This document shows positions 10,409 through 18,285 of a stretch of 64,000 nucleotides of DNA, in pieces. Source of the DNA: Haloarchaeobius iranensis (GTDB lineage: Archaea > Halobacteriota > Halobacteria > Halobacteriales > Natrialbaceae). A program made the position numbers and the translations under genes. The notes beneath the pieces were generated by a model that saw only the letters and a list, made by a program, of their open reading frames with translations, did no database searches and had not been told where the DNA came from. Positions within the stretch are counted from its first letter, which is position 1, and each line of letters opens with the position of its first letter. The DNA is taken from contig NZ_FNIA01000005.1 of the NCBI RefSeq assembly GCF_900103505.1, positions 62,001-126,000 of the forward strand, in the 5' to 3' direction.

Positions 10409-11395
10409 ATGCCGACGCTCACAGACTCGCCCGGTATCCACCACGTGACAGCCATCGTCGGCGAGCCACAGGCGAACGTCGAGTTCCACGTCGGGGTGCT
10501 CGGCCTGCGGTTCGTCAAGCGAACGGTGAACTACGAGAACATGCTCGCCTACCACCTCTACTACGGCAACCGCACCGCGGAGCCGGGCACCGTCCTCACC
10601 TGCTTCCCGTACCCGAACGACGTGCCCGCACGCCTGGGCAAGCCACAGTGGGCGTCGGTCGGCTTCGCCGTCCCCCCCGGGTCGCTGGCGTACTGGGCCA
10701 ACCGCCTCGACGACCACGACATCGAGTTCACGGGGCCGGTCGAGCGCTTCGACGAGCGCCTGCTCCAGTTCTCGGACCCGTCCGACACCAGCATCGAACT
10801 CGTCGCCGCCGAGAGCCCGGTCGAGCCCTGGACCGACGGCTCCGTCCCCGCGGAGCACGCCATCCGCGGCATCCACGGCGTCACCGCACTGTCGGCGAAC
10901 CCGTACGCGACCGCCGGGATGCTCGACACGCTCGGCTTCGAGCTGGTCGGCGAGGAGCCGGCGGGGGCCGAGTCCGACGAGCGCGACGGCGACGACGCCG
11001 AGGGCACGCGCGTCCGCTACCGCGCCGGCGGCGACCACGCCACCGTCGTCGACGTGCTCGACCGCGGCGCGGCGTACGGTCGCGAGGGCATCGGCACCGT
11101 CCAGCACGTCGCGGTCCGCGTCGACAGCGTCGACGAGCTGTACGACTGGCACTCGCTGTTCCGCGAGCGCGACTTCGACGTCTCGCGGGTGCGGGACCGC
11201 AACTACTTCCACTCGCTGTACGTCCGGGACCCCGGCGGCATCCTGTTCGAGCTGGCGACTGAGACGCCGGGGCTGACCAGCGACGAGGACGTCGAGACGC
11301 TCGGCGAGTCGCTGGTCCTGCCGGACTGGTTCGAGGAGGACCGCGAGCTCATCGAGTCCCAGCTCCCGCCGCTCTCCGCGCCGGGGCTGGACTGA
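10409..11395 (+). CDS. VOC-family ring-cleaving dioxygenase (MhqO/LinE-like)
   Basis: 328-aa protein with two vicinal-oxygen-chelate (glyoxalase) modules, about residues 5-150 and 155-300. The first opens with GIHHVTAIVGEPQANVEFH and reads VLGLRFVKRTVNYE, typical of putative Fe-dependent ring-cleaving dioxygenases. The second opens with AIRGIHGVTALS. Metal-ligand candidates are the His residues of HHVTA and QHVAVRV and the late Glu in GGILFELAT. An esterase gene follows after 3 nt. Together they resemble the MhqO/MhqD pair linked in Bacillus to quinone/hydroquinone detoxification, so a role against aromatic electrophiles is an inference from family and context. Confidence 0.87.
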   Translation: MPTLTDSPGIHHVTAIVGEPQANVEFHVGVLGLRFVKRTVNYENMLAYHLYYGNRTAEPGTVLTCFPYPNDVPARLGKPQWASVGFAVPPGSLAYWANRLDDHDIEFTGPVERFDERLLQFSDPSDTSIELVAAESPVEPWTDGSVPAEHAIRGIHGVTALSANPYATAGMLDTLGFELVGEEPAGAESDERDGDDAEGTRVRYRAGGDHATVVDVLDRGAAYGREGIGTVQHVAVRVDSVDELYDWHSLFRERDFDVSRVRDRNYFHSLYVRDPGGILFELATETPGLTSDEDVETLGESLVLPDWFEEDRELIESQLPPLSAPGLD

Positions 11396-11398
11396 GCG

Positions 11399-12088
11399 AT
11401 GGCGGGCGACGACACCGACGCAGCCGCGGCGGGCGACGAGGAGCCGGACCCCCACGCCGACCAGCCGGTCGTCACCGCCGGCGCACCGAGCATGGCCGCC
11501 GAGGTCGCCGTCGTCCTCGTCCACGGACGCGGGGCGACCGCCGACGGGGTCGTCAACCTCGCCGAATCGTTCTACCGGCACGGGGTCGCGTTCTTCGCGC
11601 CGCAGGCGGCACGGAGCCGCTGGTTCCCCTACGACGGGCGGGGGACTGTCGAGCGCAACGAACCGCACCTCTCCTCGGCGGTCGATGCGGTCGAGCGCGC
11701 GCTGGGCCAGGCCGACGACGCCGGCATCCCGCCCGAGCGGACGGTGCTCTTCGGCTTCTCGCAGGGTGCGGCCGTCGTCACGGAGCTCCTCCGCCGCCGT
11801 CCGCGACGGCTCGGTGGCGCCGTCGTGCTCTCGGGCGGGCTCGTCGGCCCGGTGGGCCGCGCCCGGCCGTCCGGGACCGACGGCTCGCTCGCCGGCACAC
11901 CCGTCTTCGTCGGCGCCGGGGACGCGGACGAGTACGTCCCGGTCGAGCGAATTCGGGCGACTGCCGACCTCTTCCGCGCGCTCGACGGCGACGTGACCGA
12001 GCGCGTCTACGAGGGGCTGGAACACGGCATCAGCGAGGCGGAGTTCGACGTGGTTCGGGAGTTGCTGGACGACCTGCTGGAGCCCTGA
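11399..12088 (+). CDS. Phospholipase/carboxylesterase-type alpha/beta hydrolase (MhqD-like)
   Basis: 229-aa serine hydrolase. After a ~33-residue acidic leader, the fold begins EVAVVLVHGRGATADG (oxyanion-loop HGRG). The nucleophile elbow is GFSQG (Ser about residue 121), the acid lies in GAGDADEYVP, and the catalytic His is in LEHGIS. The length without the leader (~200 aa) fits the carboxylesterase/phospholipase family. It starts 3 nt after the ring-cleaving dioxygenase gene and is surely co-transcribed. The likely role is hydrolysis of the ring-cleavage product or of a thioester/ester adduct. Confidence 0.87.
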   Translation: MAGDDTDAAAAGDEEPDPHADQPVVTAGAPSMAAEVAVVLVHGRGATADGVVNLAESFYRHGVAFFAPQAARSRWFPYDGRGTVERNEPHLSSAVDAVERALGQADDAGIPPERTVLFGFSQGAAVVTELLRRRPRRLGGAVVLSGGLVGPVGRARPSGTDGSLAGTPVFVGAGDADEYVPVERIRATADLFRALDGDVTERVYEGLEHGISEAEFDVVRELLDDLLEP

Positions 12089-12316
12089 GCGCTCCCGGCG
12101 CGGGTGCCGGACGGCTCAGAGCGAGACGCCGGCCTGTTCGAGGAGGCTGGGCTCCATGAGGAGCATACAACCGGGGGTACATCTGTCGTGCCTCCGCCGC
12201 CAGCGAGACAGCTGGCCGTCGCCCGTCGGTTCCGTGGACAGTCCGCGGAAGCGTCGAACCGGGCGGTACTCGTTCGTCTCCAGTCTGCAAGAACGCGGTC
12301 GCGGTGGGCCGTCGCC

Positions 12317-13033
12317 TCAGAGGAAGTCGGAGACGCTCGGGCTACCGTCGCCGCTCTCCTCGTCGCCACCGCCGCCCCCCATGTTCTGGAAGACGATGGG
12401 GTCGCGCGTCTGGAGCCAGACGCGGCCGTCGCCGGAGAACTTCGAGACGTAGCCCTCGCCGCCGAGCATGGCGGACTTGACGCCGCCGTCCTTCTGCCGG
12501 TCGAGGTTCAGGCCGTCGGTCCAGGCGACCAGGTGGTCCTCGTCGACGATGGCCGGGTCACCCGGGGAGACGTCGACCTCGTACACCGAGCCGTACGCCG
12601 AGAGGAACGCCATGCCGGTGCCGTCGAGCGCGAGCACCTTCAGCTGGCCCGAGGAGAACAGGTTCCCGGCCTCGTTCATCGCCGAGGACTTGTTGACGTT
12701 CGCCCCCCACGCGAGCGTCGAACCGGACTGGGACTTGATTCGACCCGTCTCGGCGAGGTCGAACGCGACGATGTCGCCGGGATGGTCGGGCGCGAGCACG
12801 ACGCGTGCGCCGGACTCGCGTGCCGTGAACTCGTTCGTGACGAGGTCCTTGCTGCTGCTGACTGCGCTCTTGACCATGCCGCCGAGCCCGCCGTCGCCGC
12901 CGACGTTGGCCTCCGTGTCCATGGTCTCGCTCCGGCTGACCATCGCGCCGGTCTTCGCTTTCATCGACTCCCCCCGCTCCATCGTGACCTGCAGTATCGC
13001 GTTGCTCGGTCGCTTCCGTATGTCGAACTCCAT
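12317..13033 (-). CDS. AIM24 / TIGR00266 family protein
   Basis: 238-aa protein with the AIM24 beta-rich fold. It starts MEFDIRKRPSNAILQVTMER, contains alternating Gly-rich strands such as SGSTLAWGANVNKSS and GGEGYVSKFSGDG, and ends in a Gly/Asp-rich tail. Bacterial and archaeal members are uncharacterised; the yeast namesake is mitochondrial. An in-frame ATG 21 nt upstream (13054) would add only MALDTTR and is an alternative start. Upstream, at about 13097-13107, lies an A+T-rich TATA-like stretch on the minus strand (TATTAAAAAC). The 228 bases downstream to 12089 hold nothing I can support. Confidence 0.85.
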   Translation of the reverse strand: MEFDIRKRPSNAILQVTMERGESMKAKTGAMVSRSETMDTEANVGGDGGLGGMVKSAVSSSKDLVTNEFTARESGARVVLAPDHPGDIVAFDLAETGRIKSQSGSTLAWGANVNKSSAMNEAGNLFSSGQLKVLALDGTGMAFLSAYGSVYEVDVSPGDPAIVDEDHLVAWTDGLNLDRQKDGGVKSAMLGGEGYVSKFSGDGRVWLQTRDPIVFQNMGGGGGDEESGDGSPSVSDFL

Positions 13034-13125
13034 ACGAGTGGTGTCGAGTGCCATCCGACTAATGTGTTTTCATACCGATGACAACGCCTTCCGTTTTTAA
13101 TATTGATAACCGGGCCGCGTGGCAC

Positions 13126-14331
13126 TCACTCCGCGCCGCCGAACGCGCCCGCGGCGGCGAGTTCGTTGAGCCGGGCCTCGTCGTAGCCGACCTCTGCGAG
13201 CACGTCCCGTGTGTGCTCGCCGAGCTGCGGTGGGAGGCGGTCGAAGCCGCTCTCGGCCGTGCCGTAGTGCAGCGGATGTTCGATGACCGGCACCGTCCGC
13301 TCGCCGTCGGAGAGCTCCGACAGCACGCCTCGCGCCTCGGTCTGCTCGTTGTACAGCGCGTCCTCGGGGTCGTTCACCGGCCCGGCGGGGATGCCCGCGT
13401 CCTCGACCAGCACGTCCATCCACTCGTCGGTGGGTCGCTCGGCGAACGCCGGCGCGAGTTCGGCCTCCAGCTCGTCCATGTGCTCGACGCGGTCGGCGTT
13501 CGTCTCGAACCGTTCGTCGTCGGCCAGTTCGGGTCGCCCGATGGCGTCACAGAGCCCGCGCCAGAGCTTCCGGTTCAGGCAGGCGACGTTGAGGTGGCCG
13601 TCGGCCGTCTCGAACGTCTGGTACGGTGCGAGCACGGGGTCCTTCGTTCCCATGCGCTCGGGCTGTTCGCCGGCGAACACCTTCCCGGCCTGCTTCGTGA
13701 GCCAGGGCAGCGTCGCGTCGAGCATCGCGAGGTCGATGTACTCGCCCTCGCCGGTCACCTCGCGCCGGTACAGCGCCGTCACGATGCCGAAGGCGGCCCA
13801 CATCGCGGTGATGAGGTCGGTCTGGGGAAGCCCGACCTTGACGGGTCGGCCGTCGGGCTCGCCGGTGACGCTCATGATGCCGCTCATCCCCTGCACGAGC
13901 AGGTCGTAGCCGGGGCGCTGGTGCCACGGCCCGGTCTGGCCGAACGCCGAGATGGCACAGTACACCACGTCGCCGTTCACGTCGCGGATGGACTCCTCGT
14001 CGACGTGTAGCTTATCGGCGGTGCCGGGTCGGTAGTTCTGGACGAACACGTCCGCCTCGGCGACGATGTCGTACAGCGCCGCCAGGCCCGCTTCGTGCTT
14101 GAGGTTCAGCTCGACGCTGCGCTTGTCGTAGTTGATGGTCCAGAAGTAGGGCGACTCGCCGTCGATGAAGGGCGGACCCGAGTGACGGTTGTCGTCGCCG
14201 ACACCGGGGCGTTCGACCTTGATGACCTCCGCGCCCTGGTTGGCGAGCATCAGCGACGCGAACCCCCCCGTGACGAACGTCGTCAGGTCGACTACGGTGA
14301 CACCGTCGAGAATCTGGCCGTCGGGGTCCAT
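13126..14331 (-). CDS. Class III CoA-transferase (CaiB/BaiF/formyl-CoA transferase family)
   Basis: 401-aa enzyme that moves CoA between carboxylic acids via an aspartyl-CoA intermediate. Family marks: ILDGVTVVDLTTF at the start, LMLANQGAEVIKVERPG, KRSVELNLKHEAG, FVQNYRPG and the C-terminal QLGEHTRDVLAEVGYD. The probable catalytic Asp is D172 in GLPQTDLITAM, the position of Asp169 in formyl-CoA transferase. The ATG at 14331 is chosen over one 54 nt upstream because MDPDGQILDG leads straight into the conserved N-terminus. It lies 60 nt downstream of moeA on the same strand. The substrate is unknown. Confidence 0.9.
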   Translation of the reverse strand: MDPDGQILDGVTVVDLTTFVTGGFASLMLANQGAEVIKVERPGVGDDNRHSGPPFIDGESPYFWTINYDKRSVELNLKHEAGLAALYDIVAEADVFVQNYRPGTADKLHVDEESIRDVNGDVVYCAISAFGQTGPWHQRPGYDLLVQGMSGIMSVTGEPDGRPVKVGLPQTDLITAMWAAFGIVTALYRREVTGEGEYIDLAMLDATLPWLTKQAGKVFAGEQPERMGTKDPVLAPYQTFETADGHLNVACLNRKLWRGLCDAIGRPELADDERFETNADRVEHMDELEAELAPAFAERPTDEWMDVLVEDAGIPAGPVNDPEDALYNEQTEARGVLSELSDGERTVPVIEHPLHYGTAESGFDRLPPQLGEHTRDVLAEVGYDEARLNELAAAGAFGGAE

Positions 14332-14391
14332 GACACAAGTGGACGCGCCCCACGGCAAAAACGTTCGCCCCGTGGCGGCCACCACTCACAC

Positions 14392-15615
14392 CTACTCGAC
14401 CGCCCCGTACGGCACGACGGCGACGGTCTCGTCAGCCGTGAACCCGTCCCGTGTGAGCACGAGTCCGTCGGCCCGGGTCGCATGCGTCGACGAGGCCAGC
14501 ACGCTCGGATCGAACGTCCGACCGTAGATGACGTGCCCGGAGTCCGGGTGGCCGAGGGGCGTCGTCCGACCGTCGTCGAGGGCGACGGGGACGGCGTACT
14601 CGACCGCCGTTCCGCCGGTTGTGTCCGTCTCGGGGACATCGAGGTCGACCGTCGCGGTCGCCGCCACCGTCGGGAGCGACCGCGAGGCGGTGAACAACGG
14701 CCGCGCGACGAGACAGGCGGCGGTGTGGGCGGCGACGGGCTTGCCGGGCAGCGCGACCGCGACGGCGTCGTGTTCGGGCAGGTGCGCGACGGTCACGGGC
14801 TTGCCGGGCCGTAGCGCGACGCCGTGGACGACGAGTCCGCCGAGCGCGGCCAGCGCGTCGACGACGTGGTCGCCGTGGCCGACGCTCGTGCCGCCGGTCG
14901 AGACGACGACGTCGTGGGCCTCGGCGGCCTCCGCCAGGAGCGCCCGCACCGCGTCGGCGTCGTCGGGCGCGGTGCCGGCGTGGACGGCGTCGTGGCCCCA
15001 CGAGCGGGCCAGCCCGAGCAGCATGTTCGAGTCGCGGTCGGGCTGGCTGCCCTCGTGTATCTCCGTGCCCGTCGCGACGACGCCGACGCTCGCGCGCTCG
15101 CGAACCCGGACGGACCCCACACCGAGGTCGTCCAGCAGCACGGCGTCCTTCGGCGAGAGGCGCTCGCCGGCCTGGAACACCGTCTCGCCGGCCGCGACGG
15201 TGCTCCCGCGCTCGTAGACGTGCGTGCCGGGCGCGAGGTCGGGGCCGGCGAGTTCGCCGTCCTCGACTGTCGTGTCCTCGCGCTTGACGACGACGGTCGC
15301 GCGGTCGGGCAGCGGCGCGCCCGTGGCGATGCGGACGGCCTCGCCCCGCCCGAGTTCCGGCGGGTCGTCGTCCGGCGTCACCTCGTCGCCCACGATGGCG
15401 AGCGGGTAGTCGTCGGCGGCGTCGCACGCGACGCCGTCCATCGTCGCGTAGTCGTGCGGCGGGACGGCGTCGGGTGCGACGACGGGGTCGGCCAGCACGC
15501 GGCCCGCGACCGCGTCGGGACCGACGGTATCGGTGCCGTGGGCGGCCAGCGCGTCGTCCCGGAGGGACAGCAGGCGCTCGACGGCGCGGTCACGTGGGAG
15601 GAGGTCGTCGGTCAT
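14392..15615 (-). CDS. moeA: Molybdopterin molybdotransferase MoeA
   Basis: 407-aa enzyme inserting molybdate into adenylylated molybdopterin, the last common step of molybdenum cofactor synthesis. Motifs in order: PPHDYATMDGVA (domain with the conserved MDG), RIATGAPLPDRA, VGVVATGTEI, VVSTGGTSVGHGDHV (MPT-binding) and VALPGKPVAAHTAA. The length is standard for a single MoeA without the fused C-terminal PBP domain. The start at 15615 (MTDDLLPRDRAVE) fits the family. It is relevant to this window because a molybdenum hydroxylase and its maturation proteins are encoded 10-20 kb away. Confidence 0.93.
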   Translation of the reverse strand: MTDDLLPRDRAVERLLSLRDDALAAHGTDTVGPDAVAGRVLADPVVAPDAVPPHDYATMDGVACDAADDYPLAIVGDEVTPDDDPPELGRGEAVRIATGAPLPDRATVVVKREDTTVEDGELAGPDLAPGTHVYERGSTVAAGETVFQAGERLSPKDAVLLDDLGVGSVRVRERASVGVVATGTEIHEGSQPDRDSNMLLGLARSWGHDAVHAGTAPDDADAVRALLAEAAEAHDVVVSTGGTSVGHGDHVVDALAALGGLVVHGVALRPGKPVTVAHLPEHDAVAVALPGKPVAAHTAACLVARPLFTASRSLPTVAATATVDLDVPETDTTGGTAVEYAVPVALDDGRTTPLGHPDSGHVIYGRTFDPSVLASSTHATRADGLVLTRDGFTADETVAVVPYGAVE

Positions 15616-15694
15616 GGTCGCGGCTTCGCCCCGGCTCGTGTTAACGGTTGTCACGGCAGTGCTCGTCGGTCGAGCGATGCTCGAACGCGCAAAC

Positions 15695-16159
15695 CTACCC
15701 GGGACCGTCGGTGGACGGAGCACCCTGCTCGTGCAACCGTTGCTCGTAGTCGTTCATGTGGGACTCGAGCCGCGAGAGGAACGTCTGTACGTCGTCGAGG
15801 CGGAACGTGAGTGGCTTCGGCCGGTCGTGGACGTTCACCGCCACCTTCCCCCGTTTCCGGTAGACGAGGGCGAGGCTCACGACGCCTGCGAGGACGAAGC
15901 CACTGGCGAGGAGGGGGTTTCGCTGTACCGAGAGCAGCCCGAACCCGACGAGCCCGACGCTCAACACGCCGACGAACCAGTCGACCTCTTGCGCGGTCAC
16001 CTCGTCGATGGAGTCGTACGCGACGCTCGTCACGGTCCCGTCGACCCGAACGAGTAGCCGTTCGTCCGTGAGCCCCAGTGGGTCACCCGAGCGCGTGGTC
16101 TCCGTGTAGCGGAGTGCTTCGCCGCTGGGGAGGACGCTGTCGAGTTGCGACCCAGACAT
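15695..16159 (-). CDS. PH-like domain membrane protein, unknown function
   Basis: 154-aa protein. Residues ~10-50 (LPSGEALRYTETTRSG, GLTDERLLVR, YDSIDEVTAQE) look like the small bacterial pleckstrin-homology fold seen in many haloarchaeal proteins. Two hydrophobic segments follow at about 60-78 and 82-98, and then a second strand-rich part (VAVNVHDRPKPLTFRLDDV). Start at 16159; TTAAG on the minus strand at about 16190-16197 is a TATA-like box 31-38 nt upstream. The function is not inferable. It is separated from moeA by 79 nt. Confidence 0.75.
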   Translation of the reverse strand: MSGSQLDSVLPSGEALRYTETTRSGDPLGLTDERLLVRVDGTVTSVAYDSIDEVTAQEVDWFVGVLSVGLVGFGLLSVQRNPLLASGFVLAGVVSLALVYRKRGKVAVNVHDRPKPLTFRLDDVQTFLSRLESHMNDYEQRLHEQGAPSTDGPG

Positions 16160-16226
16160 CAGGTACCACGAGTCACGACGTCCACTTAACCACACCGACG
16201 CGACGAACGAGGTCACCACACAGCTG

Positions 16227-16307
16227 ATGTGCGGCGAGACCGGCACGATACACTACAACTCGGTGTCCGACGAGTACACGTGCAACGTCGACGTCGTGTC
16301 CGAGTGA
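16227..16307 (+). CDS. Possible 26-aa micro-ORF or gene remnant
   Basis: A short + strand frame starting MCGETGTIHYNSVSDEY and ending DVVSE. A TATA-like CTTAACC lies 30-36 nt upstream, and the same A+T patch also serves the divergent PH-like gene. Composition is protein-like (acidic, two Cys) rather than random, but without homologues it cannot be told from the C-terminal remnant of a lost gene. The rest of the 199-nt gap 16160-16358 shows nothing else. Confidence 0.25.
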   Translation: MCGETGTIHYNSVSDEYTCNVDVVSE

Positions 16308-16358
16308 GTCCGGCACCGAGCGTTCGGTAACAGAGGACCGTCGGGGCCGGTGGACGAC

Positions 16359-17993
16359 TCAGTCCGCACCGGGTGCGGGTTCGTCGTCGCTCCCACCACC
16401 GAGCCGGTCGACGATGGACTGGAAGTCGCCCTCGTCCTCGGCGATGCGCTCCCAGTCCTCCAGGCCACGTTCCTCCCGGGTCCCGTCGATGGTGTTGTCG
16501 AGGACGAACCCGATGAGCCCACCGACTGCCATCCCGGTCGAGCCGACGACGAAGATGGTATCCGAGACGAGCTTCTCACCGAGAACCGGGCCGATGACTG
16601 CCGCGTTCTCCATACCGGTCTGGAACTCGGCCGGCCCGCTGAAGGTGCCCATGTACGCGGGTATCGCGAGCCCCGCGAAGAGCGATATCCCGATGATGAA
16701 CACGTTCCGCGAGGAGTCGAGGTCGACGAACTTGAGGTTCGAGAGACCGACTGCGGCGATCTGTCCGAACATCGCGATGAACAACCCGCCGACGATGGGG
16801 GCGGGAATCGTCGCGACGAGCTGCCCGAAGTAGCCCACGTAGCCCACGACGAGCATCACGATGGCACCGACCTGGACGACGTAGCGCGACGCGACGCCGG
16901 TGATACCGATGGCACCGATGTTCTCGGAGTAGGAGGTCGAGCCGTTGCCCGTCCCCATGACGCCGGCGAACATGTTGCCGAGGCCCTCCATCCCGATGCC
17001 GTGGTTGATGCGCTTCTTGCTCGGCGCGCTGACCCCGGAGAGCCGTGCGACGGCGTGGTAGTCACCGAAGCTCTCGACCATCGATGCGACGACGCCGGCG
17101 AACATCCCGATGGCGAACGCCGGCGTGAACTCGGGCATGCCCCACTGCAGGGGTGTGACCGGTTGGATGAGCGTTGCGCTGGTCACTGCCTCGAAGTTGA
17201 CGTACCCGACGGCACCCTCGCTGTACATCCCGGTGAACGACAGTGCGGCAGCGACGATCCAGGCGGCGACGATACCGAGCAGCACCGGGAACAGCCGGAC
17301 GTAGCGGCTGTACTTGTCGAGGTACTGTGAGAACGCGACGATGAGCAGGAGCGTCAGACCGAGGAGCCACCAGTTCTGCTGGCTGGTCTCGGCCCCGGTC
17401 GGGTTGATTATCTGTGGCGTGTTGAACAGCGCCAACCCGATGAGTGCGATGACCGGTGCGATGACGACCGGCGAGAGGTAGCGCTTGAGCGTCCCCATGA
17501 TGCCGGCGTAGCCGATGACGACTTCCGCCAGGGCGGCGACGATGATCGCGCCCTGAAGCTCGCGCATCACGAGTTCGAAGCCGGCACCGTCCGCGGTGAG
17601 CGCGAAGATTATCGCGATAGCTGGTGCCAGCATCGAGAACGTTCCACCCTGCACGAGTGGGTACCGGTTCCCGATCGTCGTCTGTGCGAGTGTCGCGACT
17701 CCCGAGACGACGAAGAACGTCCCGATGAGCTGTGCCTGTTGGCTGTCCGTGATGGTGACTCCTTGGAGGGACATCACGCTGATGAGTGCGAGCGGGATCG
17801 CGACCGTCGCACCGATCATCGTCAGATAGTGCTGGAAGCCGAGGAAAATCGACTCCAAAAGCGGTGGTTTGTCCTCGATTCCGTACTCGACGAAATCGGA
17901 TTCCGCCGATTCCTCGGGGCTCGCCTGTGGCCCCTCCGGTGTCGTTGCTTCTTCGAACTCTTCCAGGTCGTCGGTGTCGTCTTCGTTACTCAT
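16359..17993 (-). CDS. NCS2-family nucleobase permease (xanthine/uracil type)
   Basis: 544-aa membrane transporter with about 14 hydrophobic segments after a ~45-residue acidic cytoplasmic leader. NCS2 signatures: FLGFQHYLTMIGATVAIPLA in TM1, QGGTFSMLAPAIA in the TM3 region, [18 protein letters not shown] with the conserved Glu in TM8, and GNGSTSYSENIGAIGITGVA in TM10. Such proteins import xanthine, urate, uracil or related bases by cation symport. The nearby hydroxylase and amidohydrolase genes suggest it feeds an N-heterocycle catabolic route. An inverted repeat lies in its promoter (18005-18036). Confidence 0.9.
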   Translation of the reverse strand: MSNEDDTDDLEEFEEATTPEGPQASPEESAESDFVEYGIEDKPPLLESIFLGFQHYLTMIGATVAIPLALISVMSLQGVTITDSQQAQLIGTFFVVSGVATLAQTTIGNRYPLVQGGTFSMLAPAIAIIFALTADGAGFELVMRELQGAIIVAALAEVVIGYAGIMGTLKRYLSPVVIAPVIALIGLALFNTPQIINPTGAETSQQNWWLLGLTLLLIVAFSQYLDKYSRYVRLFPVLLGIVAAWIVAAALSFTGMYSEGAVGYVNFEAVTSATLIQPVTPLQWGMPEFTPAFAIGMFAGVVASMVESFGDYHAVARLSGVSAPSKKRINHGIGMEGLGNMFAGVMGTGNGSTSYSENIGAIGITGVASRYVVQVGAIVMLVVGYVGYFGQLVATIPAPIVGGLFIAMFGQIAAVGLSNLKFVDLDSSRNVFIIGISLFAGLAIPAYMGTFSGPAEFQTGMENAAVIGPVLGEKLVSDTIFVVGSTGMAVGGLIGFVLDNTIDGTREERGLEDWERIAEDEGDFQSIVDRLGGGSDDEPAPGAD

Positions 17994-18004
17994 GCGTGCC
18001 TCCG

Positions 18005-18036
18005 ATAGTGTGCCACGTGTCCACCTGCCACACTAT
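18005..18036. promoter_or_regulatory. Inverted-repeat candidate operator upstream of NCS2 permease
   Basis: Arms ATAGTGTGCCA (18005-18015) and TGCCACACTAT (18026-18036) are complementary except at one position and are separated by 10 nt. On the permease strand the outer arm contains TATAGTG, 33-44 nt before the ATG at 17993, so a bound regulator would cover the likely TATA box. The rest of the 292-nt gap 17994-18285 contains an A+T-rich stretch (about 18056-18068) and no gene. Confidence 0.45.
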
Positions 18037-18254
18037 ACCGCTTCAATCAGAAACATCGTAATTAAAACTGTCGTCGTTTCGGACGGCAAATTGGCCGTTG
18101 AAGCCGGGAAACGGGCTGTATGACACGTTCGGCCCCCGTTCTGGACAGCACAGAACCCCAACCAGTTACCCCACGGGCCCAGACACGTAGAAACTGAAAC
18201 TGGTCGCCCCCGTGTGCCGCGAGCCTCGTCGCGCGGGACCGACGGCGGGGTAAG

Positions 18255-18260
18255 CTATTT
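18255..18260 (+). promoter_or_regulatory. TATA-like box for CocE/NonD hydrolase
   Basis: CTATTT centred 28 nt upstream of the ATG at 18286 fits a leaderless transcript and supports that start over an in-frame ATG at 18214. Confidence 0.45.
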
Positions 18261-18285
18261 GCGGGCCGTGGCGGTGTGTGGGAGC

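Noticed and set aside
12089-12316. Short minus-strand peptide frame (MLLMEPSLLEQAGVSL)
   Set aside because: Sixteen residues only, no promoter at the right distance; no support as a gene.
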